64,000 bases of DNA from Siphonodentalium dalli (GCA_032622095.1 CP136063.1:217819982-217883981); one strand, 5' to 3'; positions 8,109-18,073 are shown, counted from the first letter of the stretch. A program made the numbers and translations. The notes: a model not told the origin generated them from the letters alone.

Positions 8109-8684
8109 TCATTTATCTGTTTTTGGAATGTAGAATTGTCTCAGCTTCTTTTTCTTGGAAGTTTTCTTGGAATTTTCAAAATCTGGATGCTTATCTTCAG
8201 ATTTGTTCTGTGAATCATTCGTAGGATCAACAGGTCGGGGTTGTTTGAAAACATCTGATGTTGTAGACATCTCTTCAGTTTTGATAACTGCATTTTGTTC
8301 TTGTATTGTTACTGCTTGTAGACTTTTTTGTATAGTTTTCACATTTTTTTTGTCGTCGAAATCTGTTTTACATTGGAAGGACCAATGGGAGTCTTGTCCG
8401 CATTTGTAACAGTAACCATATGGTGGTTTCCAATTTTTATCAGCTTTGTTTTTCTCTTTTTTCTCTTGCCATTGCATTTTGTTACAAAATTTAAACAAAT
8501 CAGTAGAGATCTGTCTCAATTCGACAAGATTATCTTGAATTTTTCTAGTCTGTAGTAGTGTAGATTCTTCTTTATGCAGCTCAATATAGCTCTCTTCAAT
8601 AACTGCAGGCCTTGGTCTTTTTCTAACAATATCTTCTTCGCTGGCGGAGTCGTCTGAAACAGGTCTTTTGATTCTCTTAAACAT
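8109..8684 (-). CDS. CCHC zinc-knuckle nuclear protein
   Basis: 191 residues. The first 32 residues are identical to those of the divergently transcribed DNA polymerase, because an inverted repeat covers both starts. They contain two basic clusters (KRIKRP, RKRPRP) that look like nuclear localisation signals, separated by an acidic SDDSASEED stretch. A coiled region follows (about residues 40-80), then a single zinc knuckle CYKCGQDSHWSFQC (C-x2-C-x4-H-x4-C, about residues 95-110) and a Lys-rich tail. Single-stranded nucleic-acid binding is likely, and a role in replication or packaging next to the polymerase is inferred. The copy in element B (36953-37528) is identical. Confidence 0.8.
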   Translation of the reverse strand: MFKRIKRPVSDDSASEEDIVRKRPRPAVIEESYIELHKEESTLLQTRKIQDNLVELRQISTDLFKFCNKMQWQEKKEKNKADKNWKPPYGYCYKCGQDSHWSFQCKTDFDDKKNVKTIQKSLQAVTIQEQNAVIKTEEMSTTSDVFKQPRPVDPTNDSQNKSEDKHPDFENSKKTSKKKKLRQFYIPKTDK

Positions 8685-8999
8685 TTTTGTCTTGAGTTTT
8701 TGTCAGCAAAAAATATTGCGACTGGCTTCTTCGGAGTTGAAGTGTAAAGTGTATAATTACACAATTTTAACACCTGCTTTTATAGCAGTCACGATGAAAA
8801 ATGCTATAAAAGCAAGTGTAAAATTGTGTAATTATACACTTTACACTTCAACTCCGAAGAAGCCAGTCGCAATATTTTTTGCTGACAAAAACTCAAGACA
8901 AAAATGTTTAAGAGAATCAAAAGACCTGTTTCAGACGACTCCGCCAGCGAAGAAGATATTGTTAGAAAAAGACCAAGGCCTGCAGTTATTGAAGAGAGC
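8589..8999. promoter_or_regulatory. palindromic bidirectional promoter reaching into two coding regions (copy A)
   Basis: A 411-bp inverted repeat centred at about 8794. The outer 96 bp of each arm are the first 32 codons of the CCHC gene (left) and of the polymerase (right). The inner arms carry mirrored TATA boxes, CTTTTATA at 8777-8784 and TATAAAAG at 8805-8812, about 92 bp before each ATG. A few mismatches are confined to the centre. The right arm ends exactly where the acidic tandem repeat of the polymerase begins. Confidence 0.85.
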
Positions 9000-11900
9000 G
9001 AAATGGAAACTGATGAGGCAGAAAGTGAAGAGAGCGATATGGAAACTGATGAGGCAGAAAGTGAAGAGAGCGATATGGAAACTGATGAGGCAGAAAGTGA
9101 AGAGAGCGATATGGAAACTAATGGAGGCGAAAGTGAAGAAAGTTCTAGTGATGGTCAGATTGGACGCGGTCGAAGACAGAATAGAGAAATTGGTGGGAAG
9201 AGAAAGAGAAGTCTGGCTAGAGAGCGTGTTGTGTTCAATCCAACAAAATATTTCAAATTGGAGCTGAACTCGGAGAAATTTTCCAGAAAATTTAAATCAG
9301 CATCACGACAATTTGGTGTGAAATTCGAGAAATTTACAGATCCAATCGAAAACATTCCAGAGATATTTGAGAAGTTGACAGAAGAATTGAAACAGAAATG
9401 TTCAGCAAATGAGAAGACAAGAATCAGAGTTACGATAAATCATCCAGGACTTGATATGAACATTTTCATTCCATTCACAAAAGCCAGTGAATTGAATGGT
9501 GAGACACTCATGGATAATATTCAAAATGTGGTTCAATCAAATGCAGACTTTACAATTCATGACGGTGCACTCAATTTCGAAATCTTCGTTACAGATATTC
9601 CGGAAGGTGGTACACGACACTCACTACATTATGGACCATTTGCAGACAAGAACAAGCTTACAAAAGTGAAAAGAAGTATTGTCCGGATTGAAAATGCTGA
9701 TGATGTTATGTGTATGGCAAGATCTATTGTCGTCGGAATGTGTAAGGCAGATAGTGATGGATCTGCGTGCTGGTCAAAGAAATGGAAAAGAATAAGACAA
9801 TCAATATACACAGCACAAACAGATGCAGCAAAAAATCTACTCAACCGTGCTGGTATTCCACACGATACAGTTTGCAGTATCAATGAGTTCCACAAGATTC
9901 AAGAAATATTGTATCCAGAATATGTTGTGAAAATTCACAATGAATTTGCTGGCGCTGGATTTCTATTTGAACCTGCAGAAATGTGTTCGGAGAGCAAATG
10001 TGTACACATCTACTACAACAACAATCACTTCGACACCATAACATCAATCAAAGGATTTCTAGGCACCAGCTACTACTGCGAATTCTGTGACATTGGATTC
10101 AAAAGTCGTGGCGATCATCGATGCAGATTTGTTTGTGCATGCTGGTCATTGACACAGTGTAATTTCACAAATTTGGTGAAGTGTAGAACGTGTCGACGAT
10201 CATTCAGAAGTAAATCTTGTTTCGACAACCATTTGAAGACGGAAGGAAAACAGAAAAGAAAAATATGTGATTTGGTTCAACTATGCAACATTTGTGATGA
10301 AGAATTTCTCATCAATAAATCAAACAGACATATATGTGCGGGGTTGAAGAAATGCAAACATTGCAAAGAAATCGTTGAAGCAGATCACAGGTGCTACATT
10401 CCAAAATATGAATCACCGGAAAAGAAACCTGCAAAGATTCCATATGTATTCTTTGACTTTGAATGCAGACAAGACACAGGTGTGTTGCAATAGCACATAA
10501 TGCTCAGGGATACGATGCACAGTTTCTACTTCAAGCACTCATACAAAGTGGAATTCATAAACCAGAACTGATCATGAATGGAAACAAAATTCTCAGTTTA
10601 AAATGCAACAGCGTGAAAGTTATTGATTCTCTGAGTTTTCTGATGATGCCGCTTTCAAAATTTCCACAAACTTTTCAGCTGAATGAGATGGCAAAAGGAC
10701 ACTTTCCACATTGGGCGAATTCACCAAAGTTTCAAAATTACATTGGACCTTACTTGGCTTGTGATTACTACAAACCAGATATGATGAGCGTGGAAAATCG
10801 AGAGAAATTCTTTGAATGGTACAATGAGAAAATAGAAAATTATGCGATATTCAACTTCCAAGAAGAGATAGAGAAGTACTGCAAATCAGACGTGGATATT
10901 CTTCGCCGTGGATGTGGAAAATTCAGGAAATACATATTGGAAACAGAACAGATTGACCCGTTCATTGAGTCAATAACATTGGCACAAGTTTGCAATTTGG
11001 CATGGAGGAAGAATTCAATGCCAGAGAAAACAATTGGAATCATTCCAGATGGTGGATACCCATGTGCTAAAAACTATTCCATGAAAGCGATACGTTGGCT
11101 TCAACATATATCATTGTCACGTATGATAACAATCAAGCATGCTTTGAATGGAGGAGAAATCAAGATTGGTGGACACTACGTCGATGGATATGAGGAAGCC
11201 ACAAGAACAGTTTTTGAGATGAATGGATGTCTGTTTCATGGATGTCCAAAATGTTACAACAACAGACAATACAAGAATCCCTATACGATGCTCACCATGG
11301 AAGAATTATATACAAGAACCCAACAGAAGAAAGATGAACTGGAAAGTCTTGGTTACAGAGTTGAATCAATTTGGGAGCATCAGATCGACGAAAGAATGAA
11401 ATCGGATGTGAAATTCAAACAACAAATGGAATCTTTCTACAAACATCGAGACCCCATTTTGCCAAGAGAAGCATTGTTTGGTGGACGTACAAATGCCATC
11501 AAATTGTACGAGGAAATTGATCAAGATTCCACAAAAGAAATCAAGTTCATCGATGTGTGTTCGTTGTATCCATTTTGCAACAAATATAAATTCTACCCTG
11601 TTGGACATCCAGAAATTTTGAGCCAAGAGCAGATCGATCAAGAACACATTAGAGACTATGCGGGGGTTGTTAAATGTACAATTTTACCACCATCGAAATT
11701 GTATATTCCAGTTCTACCGATTCATTGTAACAAGAAAATGGTTTTTACTCTGTGCAACACTTGTGCCATCAATGAGAACGAGGCATGTAACCATTCAGAA
11801 GAAGATCGAGCTATAACCGGAGTGTGGACCACGCCAGAATTATTCAAAGCAATGGATGTTGGCTACAAAATACTTGATGTGTACCAAATTTGGCATTGGA

Positions 11901-12805
11901 CAGATTGGACAGATGAAATATACAAATCCTATATCGATAAACATCTAAAGATCAAACAGGAATGTAGTGGTTATCCATTTGGTGTTGAGACAGAAGAACA
12001 GAAACAAAAGTTTGTACAGGATTATTATGCAGCTGAGGGTATAAAATTGGAGAACATCGAGAAGAATCCAGGAAAACGTCAAATATCTAAAATTATGATT
12101 AATTGTATATGGGGTAAGAATGCACAAAGAAATCTTATGTCAAAAACAGAGTATGTGGATAAACCATCACGTTATTTTGAATTGCTTACTAGTAACAATA
12201 TAATTGTTCAAAATGTTACACTTCTTGATGGTGACAAATTCATTCTGGTAAATTATGTTGACATCTTAGATAATATTGAACCTCATCATTCAGCAAATGT
12301 TGTTGTTGCTTCTTTTGTTACAGCGTATGCAAGATTACAATTGTATAAAGTTTTAGAAAAACTTGGAGATAGAGTGCTGTATTTTGATACAGACAGCTGT
12401 ATGTATGTCAGTGATCCATCAAAGAAGAACATCAAAACTATCGAAGGAAGATTGGGGAAATGGAGCGACGAACATCCAGATGCAAAGATTGTCAAATTTG
12501 TTGGACTTGGGCCAAAGAACTACGGATATGAATACATCAAAGATGGGAGAAGATACACCAAATGTAAGGTAAAAGGTATCACTCTTGATTACAGCACAAG
12601 TCAAAAAGTTAATTTTGAAACAATGGTACAATGTGTTAATGATCGTGAAAATTTCAAAACTGTTGTTGAGTATCCTTCCAGAATTAAAAGACAAAAGAAC
12701 CATCAATTGATTAGTGAGTGTCAAACCAAAACTTTCAGATCGGTGTACACAAAACGAAAACTCGTCAATGGTATTCATACATACCCATACGGATGGAGAT
12801 GTTGA
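8904..12805 (+). pseudogene. polB: Polinton type B DNA polymerase, broken by a 172-bp deletion
   Basis: Counterpart of the intact 1357-residue polymerase at 32660-36733. The first frame (8904-10493) carries the acidic repeats, the Cys/His-rich fingers and the first exonuclease motif (DFE), then stops early. The second frame (from 10463) resumes just before the second exonuclease motif and keeps all polymerase motifs. Copy B has 172 bp here that copy A lacks, between short GTGT matches; 172 is not a multiple of three. The deletion removes about 57 residues between Exo I and Exo II. The gene is therefore probably inactive. Confidence 0.9.
9000..9143 (+). repeat. 36-bp tandem repeat coding acidic residues
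   Basis: Four in-frame 36-bp units encode a 12-residue Met-Glu-Thr-Asp/Glu-Ser-rich block (residues 33-80 of the polymerase). The fourth unit is diverged (N in copy A, D in copy B, then GG). Copy-number change would keep the frame. Confidence 0.8.
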
Positions 12806-12821
12806 GTCATTTCATGTCAAG

Positions 12822-13418
12822 ATGTTGGCAGGAGTAGTACCTCCAGAAATTGCTGAGAAGATTTATGGATATTTGGTGGCACAGTCAACGCTTATTCCAG
12901 AGATAAAGAAGGAATTACAAGAAGTCTGGTTTGAAAGAGAAAAGAAAGCAATACTACGATGCTGTGATGTCGGCGAATGTTTACAGAGATTGGCCTATCT
13001 TGAGTCAAGTATATCTTCTCATTTCTCTCAAAAATATATTGAATCATTTATTAAATTCAAAACATTTTTTCTCATTGAAAAAATATCTGATTTTTGGACA
13101 TTTGGTGGTGATCAACACCATTTAGATATAGATTTAGGAACTTTTGATGAACATGACTATATTCATTATACAAAGTATGAAGATCATTTACCTCTTGATG
13201 GGGGAACTTTTGAATCAGTTCCTAGGATCTATGGGTATTTGTTAACAAAAAAAATGTCAACATATGCAAAAATTAAAAACATTTTGGGGGATGATTTTTT
13301 TATTTACAGAACAAAGCACAGAAGAATAGAAGACTATGATGATTGGATTATTGAAATGTATGGAAATATTTACAGCTTTGGAGATTTCTCTTTAAGAACT
13401 AAATTCACACGTCGTTAA
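12822..13418 (+). CDS. conserved Polinton ORF of unknown function (198 aa)
   Basis: The frame is open from 12714 inside the polymerase end. I choose the ATG at 12822, 17 nt after the polymerase stop; ATG 12768 is the alternative. The N-terminus (MLAGVVPPEIAEKIYGYLVAQ) resembles the first helices of an F-box (LPxEIxxxIxxYL), but this is a weak match over 20 residues. The rest is rich in aromatic and acidic residues (DYDDWIIEMYG). It could be a host-ubiquitin adaptor; that is speculation. Copy B differs by one E/D change. Confidence 0.55.
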   Translation: MLAGVVPPEIAEKIYGYLVAQSTLIPEIKKELQEVWFEREKKAILRCCDVGECLQRLAYLESSISSHFSQKYIESFIKFKTFFLIEKISDFWTFGGDQHHLDIDLGTFDEHDYIHYTKYEDHLPLDGGTFESVPRIYGYLLTKKMSTYAKIKNILGDDFFIYRTKHRRIEDYDDWIIEMYGNIYSFGDFSLRTKFTRR

Positions 13419-13451
13419 GTTCACTCTCTGATTAGACATCAAAGTGACAAC

Positions 13452-14102
13452 ATGGAAGAATCTTTACTTTTCCAACATCCGTGTAATTTCTTTATCAGCG
13501 GACCTAGTGGATCAGGTAAAACAGAATTTGTTAAAAAAGTTATTGAATTTAAACACGATTTATTCCAAACACCACCAAAGAAAATAGTTTGGTGTTACAA
13601 AGAATGGCAAGACACATACAATCGTATAAAAGAAATTGATAACGTTAAGTTTATCGATGGTATTCCAGACGATGATGAGGAAATTGTATCAGATAAATCA
13701 TTTCCTCATCTTGTTGTTTTCGATGACATGATGGGGGAACAAGATGAAGACAAAATAATGCTTTGGTTTACTAGAAAAGGTCATCATCGAAATGCTTCAA
13801 TAATTTACATTACTCAAAACATGTTCCAAAAATCAAAAAGTAGCAGAACTATAAGTTTGAATGCACACTACATGGTTTTATTTCAAAGCGTTCGAGATAA
13901 AAATCAAATAAAAGTTTTGGCTCATCAAATGCAAACCAATCATTTGAAACAAGCATACGAAGATGCAACTTCAATAAATCATGGATATATTTTAGTAGAT
14001 TTTCATCCTAGAACAGAAAATTATTTGCGAATTAGAACTGATATTTTCCATAAATGGTTGACAGCTAATGACCGAGGTCCTGTCATATATTCAAAAGTAT
14101 AA
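13452..14102 (+). CDS. FtsK/HerA-like (A32-type) DNA-packaging ATPase
   Basis: 216 residues. Walker A is GPSGSGKT at residues 17-24. Walker B is LVVFDDMM at about residues 87-94, and a sensor-like ITQNMF follows at about 120. This matches the packaging ATPase of Polintons, adintoviruses and other double-jelly-roll viruses, which drives genome DNA into the capsid. It starts 33 nt after the upstream ORF and precedes virion genes on the same strand. The protein is identical in copy B. Confidence 0.9.
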   Translation: MEESLLFQHPCNFFISGPSGSGKTEFVKKVIEFKHDLFQTPPKKIVWCYKEWQDTYNRIKEIDNVKFIDGIPDDDEEIVSDKSFPHLVVFDDMMGEQDEDKIMLWFTRKGHHRNASIIYITQNMFQKSKSSRTISLNAHYMVLFQSVRDKNQIKVLAHQMQTNHLKQAYEDATSINHGYILVDFHPRTENYLRIRTDIFHKWLTANDRGPVIYSKV

Positions 14103-14135
14103 ATTCAGTTGTTGTTATTTTTTCATTTTAGAACC

Positions 14136-14723
14136 ATGTCGTCCACCGAGATGTTTAGTCGTGATGAACTGTCACAAATTATAAATTTCTTCACTTTTGC
14201 AGCTGAATTATTTCTTGAAAATGATTGGAAATTACCATCACAGACAAAAAAGTTTTTTCAGAGAAATAAAAATGTTCTTAAAAAAATCTCTGATCGATCA
14301 ACTGATATGGAAACAAAACGCAAATTAATTTTACAACGAGGTGGTAGTGGGTTTCTTGGAGGAGTTTTAATTAGAAGTCTTTTGAAAAATTCATTTGAAC
14401 AAACTGGTAGACAATCTAAAAGTAAATCAAAGGTTTCTCCAAAACGTTCAAAGATTACTCGGAAGCAAACACAACAAAGAGGTAATCAAAAAGAATCTAA
14501 ACGTAAAACAAAGCTTTCTCTAAATCATTCAAAGTTTACACCGATGCAAACTCAACAAAATCAACATTCTAAATTTACACCTATACCTTCTCAGCAGAAC
14601 CCTCAACATCAACCGTTACAAAAAAAACCAGTTATTGATCTTGAATTTTCAAAATTTATGCCGTTGTCTGATGCATCGAAATCTGCATTCGAAGCTTTAG
14701 AATGGTTCAATCCGAAAAGATAA
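14136..14723 (+). CDS. basic, low-complexity virion/core-like protein (195 aa)
   Basis: Start chosen at MSSTEMFSRDEL; longer upstream frames differ between contexts. The N-terminal half is helical. Residues about 66-80 contain LILQRGGSGFLGGVLIRSLL, a QRGG motif followed by a Gly/Leu-rich hydrophobic stretch. The C-terminal half has KxxxKxxSKxTPxQTQQ-like repeats rich in Lys, Gln and Ser. The QRGG-hydrophobic arrangement recurs in the next gene (QKGG) and suggests a precursor processed by the element protease, with a membrane-active or core peptide. I recognise no named family. Confidence 0.6.
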   Translation: MSSTEMFSRDELSQIINFFTFAAELFLENDWKLPSQTKKFFQRNKNVLKKISDRSTDMETKRKLILQRGGSGFLGGVLIRSLLKNSFEQTGRQSKSKSKVSPKRSKITRKQTQQRGNQKESKRKTKLSLNHSKFTPMQTQQNQHSKFTPIPSQQNPQHQPLQKKPVIDLEFSKFMPLSDASKSAFEALEWFNPKR

Positions 14724-14779
14724 AAGATGAAACATATAATTTTTCTGCTCATTTTGAGACAACTACTTAGACTGTGAAG

Positions 14780-15142
14780 ATGCCTTCAAAAACTAAGAGC
14801 CGGAAAGCACCGCTGATAAAAAAATATGGTGAGTTGATTGTTGCAATGAGTAAAGTTCCATCTGCATATAAAAAGAAAATGATCAACGATGCTCCGAAAC
14901 AAGTGATGGATTGCATTTCAGAATGTTGTCAAAATCTTTTAAAAGGTAATGTAAAACTGAATGAAGCTCAGAACCGCAAGTTACATTCGAAGCGTAAACA
15001 TATCAGATATCTTGCAGACAAGAACAAACCTTTGCAACAAAAGAAGAAAATTTTGAATCAAAAAGGTGGCTTTTTACCATTATTATTTCTTGCTCCATTG
15101 ATTAGCAAAACATTAGGTGCAGTTGTTAAAAATATTTTGTAA
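14780..15142 (+). CDS. PX-like basic core protein with C-terminal hydrophobic segment (120 aa)
   Basis: ATG at 14780. The product is Lys-rich (about 20%) with Cys residues near 45-52, and ends NQKGGFLPLLFLAPLISKTLGAVVKNIL-like in pattern: a Gly-Gly motif then about 20 hydrophobic residues. Polinton PX-type proteins have this layout of a basic body, a GG motif and a hydrophobic tail. A core DNA-binding or membrane-lytic role after proteolysis is inferred. Identical in copy B. Confidence 0.6.
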   Translation: MPSKTKSRKAPLIKKYGELIVAMSKVPSAYKKKMINDAPKQVMDCISECCQNLLKGNVKLNEAQNRKLHSKRKHIRYLADKNKPLQQKKKILNQKGGFLPLLFLAPLISKTLGAVVKNIL

Positions 15143-15162
15143 AAACTAAATCTCAAATAAAT

Positions 15163-15870
15163 ATGAAGAAAATGGTTATTGTACCATTCAGAATGTTGGA
15201 AGATTTCAAACAATGGGAAATGTCAGAAATGAATAAACCTCAATTACCTCCTGATCCTGCAATTTCAAATGTTTCAGATTCTTACAAAGAATTGAAATCA
15301 GTTTATGATAAAAATATTTCTGAATCAGAAAAGTCACAGTTATTTGGAGAAAATTTGTACAAATTGAAAACTTCACAAAAATCTTTAAATTCAAAATTCA
15401 GATTACCTGAACAAAAGTTATCTGAAAACTTTGGGAAAATGAGTGACCATATATTGGAAAGTGTGCCATCTAAATTTCGTGGTAAAGCACAACAAATTTT
15501 ATCATTGCTGTCAACTAATCCTAAACTTAGATGGGATGATCGTGGACAATTAATTTATGGAACAGAAACAGTTACTGGATCAAATATAATTGATTTGATA
15601 AACGATGTTGTTCGTCACCGAAAAGGTTTTAACCCAGTTGGTTATGAAACATTCCTACGTGGATTGGGGGAACTTAATATACCACAAGATTATGTAGGTA
15701 ACAGGGATCGATGGCTGTGGATGCAAAGACATTTAAAAGGTCACACTGGTGATGAGTTTCATACACCTCATGCAACTCCTATCAGTGGCAAGTCAAGAAA
15801 ACGTTCAGTTGATATTTTAACACCAGAAACCAGAAAAACTATTTTGAAAGGATGGTCCTCACTTACATAA
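15163..15870 (+). CDS. conserved Polinton protein of unknown function (235 aa)
   Basis: Begins KMVIVPFRMLEDF, a 'VPxRML' start I associate with a protein found beside the integrase in animal Polintons. Helical and charged to about residue 80. A conserved-looking domain follows at about 105-205 (LRWDDRGQLIYG, DLINDVVRHRKGFNPVGYETFLRGL), then a basic tail. Its last 19 bases overlap the integrase start. DNA or capsid binding are possible. I give no function. Confidence 0.6.
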   Translation: MKKMVIVPFRMLEDFKQWEMSEMNKPQLPPDPAISNVSDSYKELKSVYDKNISESEKSQLFGENLYKLKTSQKSLNSKFRLPEQKLSENFGKMSDHILESVPSKFRGKAQQILSLLSTNPKLRWDDRGQLIYGTETVTGSNIIDLINDVVRHRKGFNPVGYETFLRGLGELNIPQDYVGNRDRWLWMQRHLKGHTGDEFHTPHATPISGKSRKRSVDILTPETRKTILKGWSSLT

Positions 15871-16946
15871 AATTTGACAAACTTCTAACTGAAATTTACT
15901 ACAATCCAAAAGAAGTTGGTGGTTTCAGTGGAGCAAATCAACTTTTTAAAAATGCAAAAGAAACAAATAACAAAATTAAACTTTCAGATGTTAAAAAATG
16001 GTTACAATGGCAAAAAACATATACTTTGCACAAACCAATTGTTCGGAAATTTCGCAGACGTAAAACTATTGTTGCAGGAATTGATATTCAGTGGCAAGCT
16101 GATCTGGCAGATTTGCAAACTTTGCAAAAGCACAATGACAATTACAGATATTTACTTTGTGTTATTGATGTGTTCTCAAAATTTGCATGGGTTGAAAAAA
16201 TTAAAGATAAAACTGGTAAAACTTTAGTTAAAACATTTCAGAAAATTCTAAAATCATCAAAACGAAAACCAGCTACATTTCAATCTGACAAAGGTTCAGA
16301 ATTCAAAAATAAATTATTTTTACAATTTTTGAAATCTAAGAAAATTCATTTTTTCACAACAGAGAATCCAGAGACAAAAGCAAGTATAGTTGAACGTTTT
16401 CAACGGACATTGAAAACAAAGATGTGGAAATATTTTACACATAATCAAACTTTGAAATACGTTGATGTTTTGCACGATTTTGTGAATTCTTACAACAAAA
16501 GTTTTCATAGAAGTATTAAGATGGCACCAGTTTTAGTAACTCGAGAAAATGAAATTGAAGTTTCCAGAAATCTTTATGGAAAGTTAAAAACGAAAAAAGA
16601 TAAGATGTTGAAAGTTGGAGATTTTGTTAGAATAAATAAAACAAAGAGAACTTTTGATAAAGGATATCTTCCAAATTGGACAAAAGAAATTTTCAAAATT
16701 AGTAGAGTTTGTAAAAGTACACCATTAACTTACAAATTAGTAGATTTAGATGGTGAAAACATCGCAGGATCATTTTATGGTAAAGAAATTCAACATATAA
16801 AAGATAATAAAGTTTACGAAATTGAATCAGTTGTTGGTAAACGTTCAAGAAAAGTTGCTGGTAAATCAGTTAGAGAAATTAAAGTTCATTGGGCTGGTTA
16901 TCCTAAAAAATTTGACAGTTGGATACCTGCCACAAATTTGGTATAA
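15852..16946 (+). CDS. int: retroviral-type (RVE) integrase with C-terminal chromodomain
   Basis: 364 residues. The DDE core is visible as WQAD (D84), QSDKGSEF (D146) and IVERFQRTLK (E181), with 34 residues between D146 and E181 (a DD35E signature). Residues about 315-364 form a chromodomain (YEIESVVG, then VHWAGYPKKFDSWIPATNLV), which can direct insertion to marked chromatin. It inserts element DNA with a 6-bp duplication, as seen at both copies here. Copy B differs at T142S and F/I near residue 355. Both catalytic cores look intact. Confidence 0.95.
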   Translation: MVLTYIKFDKLLTEIYYNPKEVGGFSGANQLFKNAKETNNKIKLSDVKKWLQWQKTYTLHKPIVRKFRRRKTIVAGIDIQWQADLADLQTLQKHNDNYRYLLCVIDVFSKFAWVEKIKDKTGKTLVKTFQKILKSSKRKPATFQSDKGSEFKNKLFLQFLKSKKIHFFTTENPETKASIVERFQRTLKTKMWKYFTHNQTLKYVDVLHDFVNSYNKSFHRSIKMAPVLVTRENEIEVSRNLYGKLKTKKDKMLKVGDFVRINKTKRTFDKGYLPNWTKEIFKISRVCKSTPLTYKLVDLDGENIAGSFYGKEIQHIKDNKVYEIESVVGKRSRKVAGKSVREIKVHWAGYPKKFDSWIPATNLV

Positions 16947-16956
16947 AACTTTTAAC

Positions 16957-17220
16957 ATGTCTCAAAATGGTTCAGTTGGTCTCGATGCTCCATCACAATT
17001 TCAAATCTGTGGAGAAAAAATTGCAAAAAATCAAGTAACATATTTTACACAAATTATTATAATTGTTGGTATAATCGCTACAGCAATTGTTCATTTAAGT
17101 TTACAAAGTGAAAATAACGAACTGTGGTTAATTTTACTCAGTAGTTCTTTGGGGTACATTTTACCAACACCGCGTTTGAAATATTTGAAAAATCAGTCGG
17201 CAGAAATTTTGAAAGTATGA
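16957..17220 (+). CDS. small two-helix membrane protein (87 aa)
   Basis: Starts at MSQNGSVGLDAPSQF, 10 nt after the integrase stop. Two hydrophobic segments, about residues 31-49 and 56-70, with a short polar link (QSENNE), then a basic tail. Its TGA overlaps the start of the penton gene in ATGA. Small proteins of this layout are conserved beside the penton gene of animal Polintons. A virion-membrane or assembly role is inferred. Identical in copy B. Confidence 0.65.
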   Translation: MSQNGSVGLDAPSQFQICGEKIAKNQVTYFTQIIIIVGIIATAIVHLSLQSENNELWLILLSSSLGYILPTPRLKYLKNQSAEILKV

Positions 17221-18068
17221 ATCCTTTCTACATTACAATTCCGAGCGACAGTTCGATGGTAATGTATCCAAACAATACTCAATGTTGTTTTACTGTACAA
17301 TTACCAAAACCAGTTCAAATTGATAAAGAAAAATGGGAAGTTGCATTAGCCGAACTGATAACACCTTCAGAAACATACAATGTTACAGGGGATTCGTGTA
17401 AATTCAATTTGATTACAACTGATGCAATATTACTGTCTGTTCTTCAAAATCGTTTTGAAGAAAAGATATTTAAGAGACCTGATGGCGTTCATGCACTTGA
17501 AATACAGATACAAAATGGTTCGTATACCTCTGCGACAGATTTAGTTGATACAATGCAAGATGTAATTGATGAAACACTTGGAGAAGCAATGCAAAACGAA
17601 TACGGATTTCACATCGGGTACTCAAAAGGTACAAAACGTGTGAAAATTATTCGCAAGAGTTTAAGTAACACAAAACTAGGAATTGAATTACCACAATGTC
17701 TTTTGCACAAGTTGGGTTACAAAACTGAAAACGCTTCTGAAGATTTTTATTCAAATAATAGATTTCCGTTTGGTGTAGATTTGAATGTTGGTCATAATCT
17801 AATGTTTGTTTATTCTGATATTGCCGATTACACATTTGTTGGAAATGTTGAAGTACAAATTTTACGAGTTGTTTCTTTCAGAAGTAAAAGAGATATCGAC
17901 GGATTACATGTAAAACATGAATTTTTAAATTTACATTATGTTCCAGTTTCAAAGTCATACTTTGACAAAATTAGTGTAAATATAAGTGGCGACACAGGAA
18001 AATCAATTCAGTTTATCGGTGGTAAGTCTTTGGTGAAGCTACATTTCAGAAAACGAGAGGAGTTCTAA
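17217..18068 (+). CDS. penton-like minor capsid protein (single jelly roll)
   Basis: 283 residues, overlapping the preceding gene by 4 nt. The N-terminus (FYITIPSDSSM, then PNNTQCCFTVQLP, then WEVALAEL) is the typical Polinton minor capsid start. The length fits the 250-300 residues usual for the family. It would sit at capsid vertices. The position directly before the basic protein and the major capsid gene matches other Polintons. Copy B differs by one E/K change near residue 119. Confidence 0.8.
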   Translation: MNPFYITIPSDSSMVMYPNNTQCCFTVQLPKPVQIDKEKWEVALAELITPSETYNVTGDSCKFNLITTDAILLSVLQNRFEEKIFKRPDGVHALEIQIQNGSYTSATDLVDTMQDVIDETLGEAMQNEYGFHIGYSKGTKRVKIIRKSLSNTKLGIELPQCLLHKLGYKTENASEDFYSNNRFPFGVDLNVGHNLMFVYSDIADYTFVGNVEVQILRVVSFRSKRDIDGLHVKHEFLNLHYVPVSKSYFDKISVNISGDTGKSIQFIGGKSLVKLHFRKREEF

Positions 18069-18073
18069 AAACA

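Noticed and set aside
8155-8555. Plus-strand ORFs opposite the CCHC gene
   Set aside because: Antisense shadows of the CCHC coding frame without codon or domain support.
15852-16946. LTR retrotransposon or endogenous retrovirus
   Set aside because: The integrase is retroviral-like, but there is no RT, Gag or LTR beside it, and the neighbours are the Polinton set.
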